From the NCBI GenBank assembly GCA_019120525.1, contig DWUW01000055.1:1-12612 (forward strand): a stretch of DNA of 12,612 nt. The letters are read 5' to 3'. The position numbers and the translations under genes are program-made. The stretch's first letter is position 1, and every line of letters starts with the position of its first letter. The stretch comes from Candidatus Eisenbergiella stercorigallinarum (GTDB taxonomy: Bacteria; Bacillota; Clostridia; Lachnospirales; Lachnospiraceae). Below, in pieces: positions 1 through 5,609 of this stretch. The notes under the pieces were generated by a model, which saw nothing but the letters and a program-made list of their open reading frames with translations, had not been told where the DNA came from and ran no database searches.

Positions 1-375
1 AGCTTCCGTCACGCTGATGGGGCTTATGCTTTCCGTAACGGCGCGGAAGGTGAGCATATACTGCCGCTGCCCTCCGGAGGCTTCTCCGGCGAACAGAAGC
101 ATACCGTTTCCGCCGTTGTCCGCTCCGCCCAGGTATTCCAGGCAGGCAGGATCATACTGTATGGTCACGGTATAGATGAAATCCGGCGCGTCACACCGGA
201 CGTACAGGCCGATGGCAAACTCCTCTCCCTCCGTCGGGGCATATTCGGAGGAACCGAAAACCACAGAAGCATTCTCCGCGCGGATCGGGATCCCCGCGCA
301 GAGCAGGATGGCCGCTGCAAGCGCAGCCCCCAGAAGCGGTATGCGGATTTGAAACAGGTTGACACGTTTTTTCAT
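1..375 (-). CDS. Secreted cohesin-like domain protein (partial, C-terminus off window)
   Basis: The reading frame is open from an ATG at 375 to the window edge, giving 125 residues. The first 33 or so look like a signal peptide: basic MKKR, a hydrophobic stretch rich in Leu/Ala, then a likely cleavage site after IRA. What follows resembles a cohesin or related beta-sandwich domain: a G-E-E-F strand, a YTVTIQYDPACLEYLGG strand pair, and a later LTFRAV strand. In known cohesins the equivalent YDP.xLE region is typical. An in-frame TGA lies two codons upstream, so 375 is the only ATG possible in this frame; AAGGA sits 10 nt before it. It follows the export permease by 40 bp and is probably co-transcribed. 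Family assignment is by motif only; a generic carbohydrate-binding beta-sandwich is the alternative. The exported location is well supported. Confidence 0.75.
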   Translation of the reverse strand, partial: MKKRVNLFQIRIPLLGAALAAAILLCAGIPIRAENASVVFGSSEYAPTEGEEFAIGLYVRCDAPDFIYTVTIQYDPACLEYLGGADNGGNGMLLFAGEASGGQRQYMLTFRAVTESISPISVTEA

Positions 376-415
376 TGCTCATTGATCCTTTTGTTTGTTG
401 GCCTGTCGGAAGCGG

Positions 416-1189
416 TCAGACGGTCTGCATGATCCGGTTCTGGCTTTTCCGGAAAACGAGATGTCCGAACAGATACATGGCCGCTGCCCACAGGAGCATC
501 CGAAGCCACTGGGACGCTGTCGGCCAGGAGGCATAAAGCATAACGCTTCTCATACAGGCAATATAGTTGTAAACCGGATTGGCCTCAATCACGCGCCCGA
601 TCATTTCCGGGAGCTGCTCCACCGGATAAAAGATCGCGGAGCAGTACATCCAGAGACTCAGCAGGACGGTATACAGATATTTGATATCTGCGAAAAAAAC
701 ATACGCGACGGCGAGCAGATAGCCGATCCCCATGGAAAACAGCGCAAGGCACAGGATCACGGCCGGCGCCGCGAGCATGGTCAGCCCCGGACGGATCCGG
801 AATACCAGAAGCATCAGCAGGTAGGCTACGAAGGTATACAGATAATTGACCAGCGCGCTGTATACCCTTGCCACCGGGAAGATCATCATGGGAAACTTGA
901 CTCTGGTGAGCATCACCCGGTTGTCCACCATGACGGTCATCGCCGCGTTGGTCGCTCCGGTAAAGAGCTGCCAGATGGTCTGGCCGGTCAGCAGATACAG
1001 AGGATAATTTTCGATGCTCCTGCTGAACATTTTGGTGAAAATGAAGGAAAGCACCACCATGTTCAGAAGCGGATTCAGCACGCTCCAGAGGATCCCAAGG
1101 TAGGAACGGGAATATTTTCTCTTGATCTCCCTTGCCACCAGCTGCCTGACCACAAACAGATATTGCTTCAGTTCCGTATCTTTCTTCAT
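416..1189 (-). CDS. ABC-2 type polysaccharide export permease (Wzm/TagG-like)
   Basis: This 257-residue integral membrane protein matches the permease half of ABC exporters that move undecaprenyl-linked O-antigen, teichoic acid or capsular glycans across the membrane. A cytoplasmic amphipathic N-terminus with REIKRKYSRSYLGILWSVLNP is the family hallmark. About six hydrophobic segments follow, roughly at residues 31-52, 62-82, 107-132, 138-165, 171-190 and 228-246. A late ANPVYNYIACMRS stretch is also typical of these permeases. Length is normal. It starts 3 bp after the stop of the upstream FLARDG protein, so the two are translationally linked; the nearest ribosome-site-like sequences are AAAGG 11 nt upstream and AGGGA abutting the ATG. 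Its ATP-binding partner (Wzt/TagH) is not in the window. Confidence 0.9.
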   Translation of the reverse strand: MKKDTELKQYLFVVRQLVAREIKRKYSRSYLGILWSVLNPLLNMVVLSFIFTKMFSRSIENYPLYLLTGQTIWQLFTGATNAAMTVMVDNRVMLTRVKFPMMIFPVARVYSALVNYLYTFVAYLLMLLVFRIRPGLTMLAAPAVILCLALFSMGIGYLLAVAYVFFADIKYLYTVLLSLWMYCSAIFYPVEQLPEMIGRVIEANPVYNYIACMRSVMLYASWPTASQWLRMLLWAAAMYLFGHLVFRKSQNRIMQTV

Positions 1190-1192
1190 TCC

Positions 1193-2644
1193 CTAAGCTG
1201 CCTTTCGTCCTTTCCTGAAACCGTTCTGCATCCTGATGCCGGACGCATATTTATAAAGAAGGGCCCCTGCCCTGTGCCAGGCATACAGTCTTCCTCCGTA
1301 CAGGCGGATGCTTCCTTCGATCCAGCCGCTGTCCTTCAGCCTGCGCTTTCCCGGAAGGAGCATCAGCCTCAGCCGGAAAAGCAGGTGGTGATCCAACAGC
1401 TGACGTCCTGTCAGCCGGGCGGCCAGCGGCTGCATCCGATCCTCCGTCACATCGTCCGAAAAGGAAAAGCTTCCGTAACAGGCGCTCTCCTCCAGGGACG
1501 GCTTCGACATGAACGCCGTAAGAAGGCTTTCCAGCCGCAGCCTTCCCGCCTCTCTGCGGAGGCTGTCCCCATACGCCCCGGCCGCGGCTTCCGCATAGAG
1601 CCCGAGAAACCACAGCTGCCTGCGGACCCGTTTTTCCTGGTCGGATGAGACGGGGGCAAGCCTGGGCTTCCATCTGCCGTCCCTGTTTTCATATCCCAGC
1701 GTCATGCCGTGGGGCGCGGTAAAAACGCATTCAAAGAGGCAGTTGGAAAAATGGGCCTTTCTGCGGATCCCGCGCTCCGGTTCAAAGTAAAAGCCATGAA
1801 AGCCCGTCCTGTCCGCCGCGGCCGGAAGGCTGTAGAGCCCGAAATAATACCCTTCCGCCCTTCCCCGGTATCCGGCGCTCCCCAGAAGATGGCACAGGCT
1901 TTCCTGCATGGTTCCGATCCAGCCGCTGTCCACCAGCGCATAGGGAACCTCGTCCAGAAGCCCTTCCTGCCTGAAGTAGGCGACGGCGGAGGAAAGGCAT
2001 TCCTTCGAGCGCTGCGCGGCAAGCTCCCGAAAATCCCGGCACCGGGAAAGCGGCCCCCGCAGCTTCTGGATCTCCTTCCAGGAAAGCACATCCTCCGGCT
2101 TATGCCGCGGACATACCTGCGCCGCGATCTGTTCCGCCTCCCGCAGCGTAAGTCCGGCCCTTCCCATCATTGCGGCAAAGGTCACATCCATGCCTCCCCG
2201 GCAGATCCTTTCCAGAAAGGCGTCTCCGATCAGATGCTGCTCCGGAAGCCGGAAGGCAAGGCGGGAGGCGTACAGATAGCGGCAGTCAAAGGGGAGCCCA
2301 TGCATGCGGCAGAGCCTCTCTGCCAGACGGTACATCGGATATCCGTCTCTCGCGAGAAAATAAAGCCGGTACCTTCCCGCCTTTTTTGCCTCCTCAAAGA
2401 TCCAGAGCAGGAAGGAAAGAAGCGCCGGCCCCAGCACGAACATGCTGACGGCCGCCTGCGTGTGAAAGCCGTCCTGTGCCGAAAAGCCGTCCCGCACAGG
2501 AAAGCCGTCCTGCCGTTTCCCAGTCTCTTCCGCGAGGGCCCGGGCGTAGGCCCGTTCAGATACTTCCAGCAGCCCTGGCGTCTGTCTCAGCAGTCTCCGG
2601 TATTGATTCAGTTTGCGTTCCTGTCGCAGGTTCAAAATGTTCAA
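1193..2644 (-). CDS. Glycan-cluster protein with FLARDG / VDSGWIGTMQ motifs (COG5610-like)
   Basis: The frame encodes up to 483 residues from a TTG at 2644 (AGAGG 9 nt upstream; an in-frame TAG lies 21 nt before the TTG and no ATG occurs until residue 68). Residues 69-101 read as a GPxLLSFLLWxxEEAxxxGRYRLYFLARDG block. Residues 237-247 carry VDSGWIGTMQ. From memory, both blocks occur in the C-terminal half of HAD-like COG5610 proteins encoded in capsule and O-antigen clusters, where their reaction is unknown. The N-terminal HAD nucleophile motif (DxDxT/V) of full-length members is not seen, so this would be a stand-alone C-terminal module. Residues 46-63 hold three 6-residue DGF repeats. The start overlaps the upstream glycosyltransferase by 89 bp. 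It lies between glycosyltransferase and exporter genes, suggesting a role in glycan assembly; a specific function cannot be assigned. Confidence 0.75.
   Translation of the reverse strand: MNILNLRQERKLNQYRRLLRQTPGLLEVSERAYARALAEETGKRQDGFPVRDGFSAQDGFHTQAAVSMFVLGPALLSFLLWIFEEAKKAGRYRLYFLARDGYPMYRLAERLCRMHGLPFDCRYLYASRLAFRLPEQHLIGDAFLERICRGGMDVTFAAMMGRAGLTLREAEQIAAQVCPRHKPEDVLSWKEIQKLRGPLSRCRDFRELAAQRSKECLSSAVAYFRQEGLLDEVPYALVDSGWIGTMQESLCHLLGSAGYRGRAEGYYFGLYSLPAAADRTGFHGFYFEPERGIRRKAHFSNCLFECVFTAPHGMTLGYENRDGRWKPRLAPVSSDQEKRVRRQLWFLGLYAEAAAGAYGDSLRREAGRLRLESLLTAFMSKPSLEESACYGSFSFSDDVTEDRMQPLAARLTGRQLLDHHLLFRLRLMLLPGKRRLKDSGWIEGSIRLYGGRLYAWHRAGALLYKYASGIRMQNGFRKGRKAA
2465..2518. repeat. Three tandem 18-bp units inside the FLARDG gene
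   Basis: Three adjacent 18-bp units begin with AAAGCCGTCC or AAAGCCGTCCC at 2465, 2483 and 2501. They encode DGFPVR, DGFSAQ and DGFHTQ on the minus strand, between the N-terminal helix region and the conserved FLARDG block. Copy number changes would stay in frame, so the tract could vary in length between strains without breaking the gene. Confidence 0.8.
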
Positions 2645-3467
2645 TGGATGCAGCCTCTTTCTCTACCTGTTTTCTTTTTATGTACATCAGAAGCGGCAGC
2701 GGAAGCAGCCCGGCCGCCACGGGGCGGGCGATGTACAGCCATACGGCAGGCCCCGTCAGCCCCAGATTTTTAAAATTCCTTCTCCGTATCCCGGCCTCGT
2801 CCAGCCGGTAGCGGAATTTTCTCCGTTCATAACTGGCCTTGTCTTCCCGATAGCAGAACAGACGTTCCTGCATGTTGTAGCCCTGATAGCCCTGGGCGTA
2901 AAGCCGCATGAACAGCTCATAATCCTCGCACCGCCACGTCTCACGGGAGACATAATAGCCGCCGCTCATCAGATAGACCTCTCTGCGCACCATGACGGAG
3001 GGGTGGATGAACGGGGAAAAGGGAAGGAAATCCCTGCAGGACGGCCTTTCCGGCATAACCCGCACGCCCCAGACGCCATTCTGATCGATCAGGTCCGCGT
3101 TGGTCCCCACAAAGGCGTACTGGATGTGCTGTTCCAGAAAACGGACCTGCCTTTCCAGCCGCTGCGGCCTGGAAATATCGTCCGCGTCCATGCGGGCGAT
3201 GTATTTTCCCTTCGCCTGCGCGATGCAGGTATTCAGCGTGGCCGCAAGACCTCTGTTTTCCGAATGCCGGATGACCCGGATCCGTTTGTCCCTGTTTTCA
3301 TAAGCTTTCAGATTCCGGGCGGCTTCCCCGTCCGATCCGTCGTCGCAGATGATCAGCTCCCAGCTCTGCAGGGTCTGCGCCAGGATGGAACGGACCGCTT
3401 CTTCCAGCTCTTCTGTGTTGTGCTGGTTGTAGACGCCCATCACTACCGTAACCAGTATGTTCGACAC
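2556..3467 (-). CDS. Family 2 glycosyltransferase
   Basis: This GT-A fold enzyme is expected to transfer a sugar from a nucleotide donor to the growing lipid-linked glycan at the inner face of the membrane. From a GTG start it has 303 residues. Seen: an N-terminal VTVVMGVYN strand, CDDGSDG at 41-47, the donor/metal DxD within RMDADD (D94-D97), HPSVMV near 155 and the EDYELFMR motif (E181, D182). A hydrophobic segment at about 237-263 may attach it to the membrane. The GTG at 3467 is chosen over an ATG at 3578 because AGGGGG sits 7 nt before it, the fold begins directly after it, and the longer form would run 95 bp into the preceding gene. The last 29 or so residues (rich in E, T, A and S) overlap the next gene and look unlike a family tail. 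Confidence 0.92.
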   Translation of the reverse strand: MSNILVTVVMGVYNQHNTEELEEAVRSILAQTLQSWELIICDDGSDGEAARNLKAYENRDKRIRVIRHSENRGLAATLNTCIAQAKGKYIARMDADDISRPQRLERQVRFLEQHIQYAFVGTNADLIDQNGVWGVRVMPERPSCRDFLPFSPFIHPSVMVRREVYLMSGGYYVSRETWRCEDYELFMRLYAQGYQGYNMQERLFCYREDKASYERRKFRYRLDEAGIRRRNFKNLGLTGPAVWLYIARPVAAGLLPLPLLMYIKRKQVEKEAASIEHFEPATGTQTESIPETAETDARAAGSI

Positions 3468-3483
3468 TTTCTTTCCCCCTGGA

Positions 3484-4698
3484 TCATGCCCTGATATTTT
3501 TGGAGGCTCTCCGCTGTCCGCGAAAGGAGGCCTTTTTTCGTCCCGCAGCGTATTCCCGGTTGTGCAGGGCCGCTTCATAGACCTGCTTCATGACCGCCAG
3601 CGTCGCGTCTGTGCTGAACAGAAGCGACCTTTCCCGGCTGGCCTGCCCCATGTGTTCCCTCTTTCCGGGATCGTTTCTCAGAGATCGGACCGCCTCCGCG
3701 TAATCCTCCGGCCGGTTCCTTTTGCAGACGATGCCGGTTATCCCGTCCCGCATGTATTCTCTGGTGCCCCGGCAGTCGGAGGTGATGAGGGGGAGCCCCG
3801 CCGCCATGGCTTCCACGGCGGCCATGCCGAAGCCCTCCCTTTTTGAAGGGAACAGGAAACAGTCCGCCGCGGGAAGCACGTCCTCTATGTCCTTCCGATA
3901 GCCGAGAAGCCTTACCCGCTCCGTAAGCCCTTCCTGTCCGATCAGCTCCTCCAGCCTTCCCCTGCCGTCTCCTCTTCCGCAGATCCCGTAGAAAACGTTC
4001 TTTTCCGGCAGAAGGGACAGGGCTCGTATCACCGTCTCATGGTTTTTGTTCCGGTTCAGCTCTCCGGCGGAAAGGAGCAGGAAGGAATCCGACGGAAAGC
4101 CGAGCGCAGCCTTCTCTTCGGCCCGCGCGTCCGGCTTCGGAACGAACCGCCGGACATCCAGCCCCGCGCCCGGGATCTTCCAGACGCTTCCGTTCGGCCT
4201 CAGATGAAAACGCTTCCCGCGCAGATAGTCCTCTTCGTTGATGGTGATCAGAAAATCCGTCAGACGCGCCAGGACAGATTCGGCCGGATAATAAAGCAGC
4301 CAGTTTTTTATCGGAGCGCCCTTATAAAAATGAAAGCCGTGGGCAGTATACAGGATCACAGCCCCGGAGGAATACAGGCTGCCGGCAAGGCGTCCCAGCA
4401 CGCCGCCCATCGGGTTATGGCAGTGGATGAGATCGAACCGTTCCCCTTCCAGCAGCCTTTTCAGCTGCAGGAAAGCCTGAAAATTCCGCCTGATCCGCGC
4501 GGGGCTTTTTTCAATGGAAAGAGGATGCGTGACGATCCCGTTTTTCCGGAAAAGCTCCCTGTCATAGTCATACACGGGATGGTCAAAATTTGTGGCGTAA
4601 TGGACCTCGTATCCCAGCTTCTGCAGCAGAAAGACCTGATTCATTTCAAACTGCGGCACGAAGCCGCTGATTGTGGTGATAATCAATGCTTTTTTCAT
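3484..4698 (-). CDS. Family 4 glycosyltransferase (EpsD-like)
   Basis: This is a 404-residue GT-B retaining glycosyltransferase, probably building the repeat unit of an exopolysaccharide or capsule in the cytoplasm. The N-terminal Rossmann domain begins KKALIITTISGF. HCHNP at 92-96 and the YTAHGFHFYKGAP stretch at 118-129 are characteristic of the EpsD-type subgroup. The C-terminal domain shows SAGELNRNKNHE near 210-221 and the EX7E catalytic motif (E288, E296) in EGFGMAAVE. Start choice: ATG at 4698 gives the normal GT4 N-terminus and lies 10 bp after the stop of the HTH gene. An ATG at 4716 overlaps that stop and is a possible alternative. The C-terminus ends in a basic tail. Spacing to both neighbours supports a single transcript. 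Confidence 0.92.
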   Translation of the reverse strand: MKKALIITTISGFVPQFEMNQVFLLQKLGYEVHYATNFDHPVYDYDRELFRKNGIVTHPLSIEKSPARIRRNFQAFLQLKRLLEGERFDLIHCHNPMGGVLGRLAGSLYSSGAVILYTAHGFHFYKGAPIKNWLLYYPAESVLARLTDFLITINEEDYLRGKRFHLRPNGSVWKIPGAGLDVRRFVPKPDARAEEKAALGFPSDSFLLLSAGELNRNKNHETVIRALSLLPEKNVFYGICGRGDGRGRLEELIGQEGLTERVRLLGYRKDIEDVLPAADCFLFPSKREGFGMAAVEAMAAGLPLITSDCRGTREYMRDGITGIVCKRNRPEDYAEAVRSLRNDPGKREHMGQASRERSLLFSTDATLAVMKQVYEAALHNREYAAGRKKASFRGQRRASKNIRA

Positions 4699-4708
4699 TC
4701 TTTCGTAC

Positions 4709-4930
4709 TCACGCATCCTGTTCTTTTTCTGTAAAAAGATAACCGAGCTCACATTCCGGAAATAACCTGTCCCTGATCATAACGGCTTCGCTGTATATCC
4801 ATTCCGATGATCCCTCTATTTTGGCTTTGATTGCTTCATCCCTTTCTCCCAGCAGAAATGCGAGCTCATGCGGAGTGATCCCCTTCTTTTTCATTTCACT
4901 GTTCAAATTGCTGCAATCGATCTTAATCAT
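4709..4930 (-). CDS. Small Cro-like helix-turn-helix regulator, first gene of the glycan operon
   Basis: This is a 73-residue protein with a predicted HTH at about residues 9-37 (SEMKKKGITPHELAFLL, then a recognition-helix-like GERDEAIKAKIEG). The C-terminal IRDRLFPECELGYLF pattern recalls small phage-type regulators of the DUF739/Cro kind, where a W/F...LFP...LF ending is common. It has a good ribosome site (GAGGG, 4 nt before the ATG) and its own consensus promoter. It ends just upstream of the GT4 gene and would therefore be made from the same transcript as the glycan genes. Its base composition is more AT-rich than its downstream neighbours, consistent with separate acquisition. Inferred role: DNA-binding autoregulator of the operon or partner of the divergent XRE gene. 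The HTH call is by pattern, without a search. Confidence 0.72.
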   Translation of the reverse strand: MIKIDCSNLNSEMKKKGITPHELAFLLGERDEAIKAKIEGSSEWIYSEAVMIRDRLFPECELGYLFTEKEQDA

Positions 4931-4992
4931 CTTTCCCTCTTATTCTTCATTCAAAGAACGCCTTTTCCCGAATCCGCATTTGTTGTTTCCAT
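4927..4992 (-). other. Two chained short upstream ORFs in the glycan operon leader
   Basis: The roughly 90-nt leader holds a 13-codon ORF (4951-4992). It is followed directly, as TGAATG, by a 7-codon ORF (4927-4950) whose TGA overlaps the ATG of the HTH gene. Neither has a strong ribosome site. They could be a chance arrangement or a translational-coupling leader; the sequence cannot decide. Confidence 0.25.
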
Positions 4993-5002
4993 CGCAGCCG
5001 AT

Positions 5003-5016
5003 TACGATGTATCGTA
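5003..5016. promoter_or_regulatory. Candidate operator dyad TACGAT-GT-ATCGTA
   Basis: This is a perfect 6-bp inverted repeat with a 2-bp centre, about 4-17 nt downstream of the predicted start of the glycan operon transcript. A related shorter dyad, GACG-ATG-CGTC, lies at 5063-5073 upstream of the -35 box; both contain ACGATG. Position and symmetry fit a dimeric HTH binding site. Confidence 0.45.
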
Positions 5017-5019
5017 GCT

Positions 5020-5031
5020 ATTGCCTATTTT
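5020..5031 (-). promoter_or_regulatory. Shared promoter motif AAAATAGGCAAT, glycan side
   Basis: This overlaps the -10 box of the minus-strand promoter and extends toward the transcription start. An 11-of-12 match, AAAATAGGCTAT, is present at 5135-5146 in the opposite promoter, in the same orientation relative to transcription. A regulator binding both would control both directions. Confidence 0.45.
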
Positions 5032-5055
5032 ATTGCGTTATATCATAATTGTCAA
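5027..5055 (-). promoter_or_regulatory. Sigma-70 type promoter of the glycan operon
   Basis: On the minus strand a perfect -35 TTGACA (5050-5055) and a -10 TAAAAT (5027-5032) are separated by exactly 17 bp. The predicted start is near 5020, leaving a leader of about 90 nt before the HTH gene ATG at 4930. Confidence 0.8.
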
Positions 5056-5120
5056 GTTCCATGACGATGCGTCTTTTTTCCACTGCCGACCATTATTACC
5101 AGTATTCCCAGTAAATAACA

Positions 5121-5149
5121 TTTACAATACATAAAAAATAGGCTATATT
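5121..5149 (+). promoter_or_regulatory. Sigma-70 type promoter of the divergent XRE gene
   Basis: A -35 TTTACA (5121-5126) and a -10 TATATT (5144-5149) are separated by 17 bp. The predicted start is near 5156, about 18 nt before the ATG, with AGGAG in between. The two divergent promoters do not overlap; their -35 boxes are about 65 bp apart. Confidence 0.78.
5135..5146 (+). promoter_or_regulatory. Shared promoter motif AAAATAGGCTAT, XRE side
   Basis: This runs from the spacer into the -10 box and contains the small dyad ATAG-G-CTAT. It matches the motif at 5020-5031 at 11 of 12 positions. It is a plausible operator for either or both neighbouring HTH proteins. Confidence 0.45.
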
Positions 5150-5174
5150 TTTAAGAACAGGAGAATTTTACAAA

Positions 5175-5510
5175 ATGAAAAGAAACGATATACTGAAGAA
5201 GCTGATGCTTCAGAAGAATCTCTGCACGGCAGATCTTGCAAGAATGACCGGAATTCCCTACACTACCCTGAAATCGATCTTTGACAGAGGGGTGGAGAAA
5301 TCCGGCTATGGTTCGGTGTGCGCGATCTGCTCTGCCCTGGACATCACAACGGACCAGCTGGAGCTTCTGGCCCGGGAATCCGATGGGCCGGAGGCGCATG
5401 CGGCTCCTGATTCAGAGTTTTTTGAAATGATCCGGGATTTTTCTGAGGATGAGATGGCGCTTTTGAAAAATTACGCGGATTATCTGCGTTTCCTGAGAAA
5501 CCGGAAATGA
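5175..5510 (+). CDS. XRE-family HTH transcriptional regulator (CI-like)
   Basis: This 111-residue protein has an N-terminal XRE HTH at about residues 6-58. LCTADLARMTGIPYTTLKSI covers the helix-turn-helix, followed by CAICSALDITTDQLELL, the usual helix 4-5 of this family. A linker (68-80) leads to an acidic/amphipathic C-terminal helix ending EMALLKNYADYLRFLRNRK, often seen in short Clostridial repressor-like proteins and likely a dimerisation element. AGGAG lies 11 nt before the ATG and the promoter is near consensus. It is transcribed away from the glycan operon and shares a promoter motif with it. This suggests that it represses its own promoter and the glycan promoter, with the Cro-like protein as antagonist; that is inference. 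Family confidence is high, target confidence low. Confidence 0.88.
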   Translation: MKRNDILKKLMLQKNLCTADLARMTGIPYTTLKSIFDRGVEKSGYGSVCAICSALDITTDQLELLARESDGPEAHAAPDSEFFEMIRDFSEDEMALLKNYADYLRFLRNRK

Positions 5511-5523
5511 GATTTTATCGTTG

Positions 5524-5577
5524 AATAAAAAGAGAGCCCATCCGGCCCAGCCTTTTACGGCCTGCCGGACGGGCTCT
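5524..5577 (-). terminator. Rho-independent terminator of the envelope operon
   Basis: On the minus strand AGAGCCCGTCCGGC (5564-5577) pairs with GCCGGATGGGCTCT (5533-5546), a 14-bp stem with one G-U pair and a 17-nt loop, followed by CTTTTTATT. It lies 32 bp after the SH3 gene stop. On the plus strand the same hairpin lacks a T tract but sits 22 bp after the XRE gene stop, so it may weakly serve that gene too. Confidence 0.85.
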
Positions 5578-5609
5578 TCGCGCGATATGCCAGAAGACAG
5601 GATTGAACT

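Noticed and set aside
191..382. 63-residue minus-strand frame starting at ATG 382
   Set aside because: It is out of frame with the signal peptide and cohesin-like sequence, and its translation resembles no family.
395..1648. 417-residue open frame on the plus strand
   Set aside because: It is antisense to the permease and the FLARDG gene, is rich in His/Gln/Pro/Arg with no recognisable fold, and has no convincing ribosome site. It is a shadow of GC-rich coding on the other strand.
1709..2773. 354-residue open frame on the plus strand
   Set aside because: It is antisense to two supported genes, with low-complexity basic composition and no family resemblance.
3468..3578. Upstream ATG start for the family 2 glycosyltransferase
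   Set aside because: It would overlap the preceding gene by 95 bp and add a Pro/Arg-rich segment absent from the fold. The GTG at 3467 has an ideal ribosome site.
4931..5174. Riboswitch or NusG-type antitermination leader for the glycan operon
   Set aside because: The leader is only about 90 nt, shows no terminator hairpin with a T tract and no recognisable aptamer fold, and no NusG-like gene is present.
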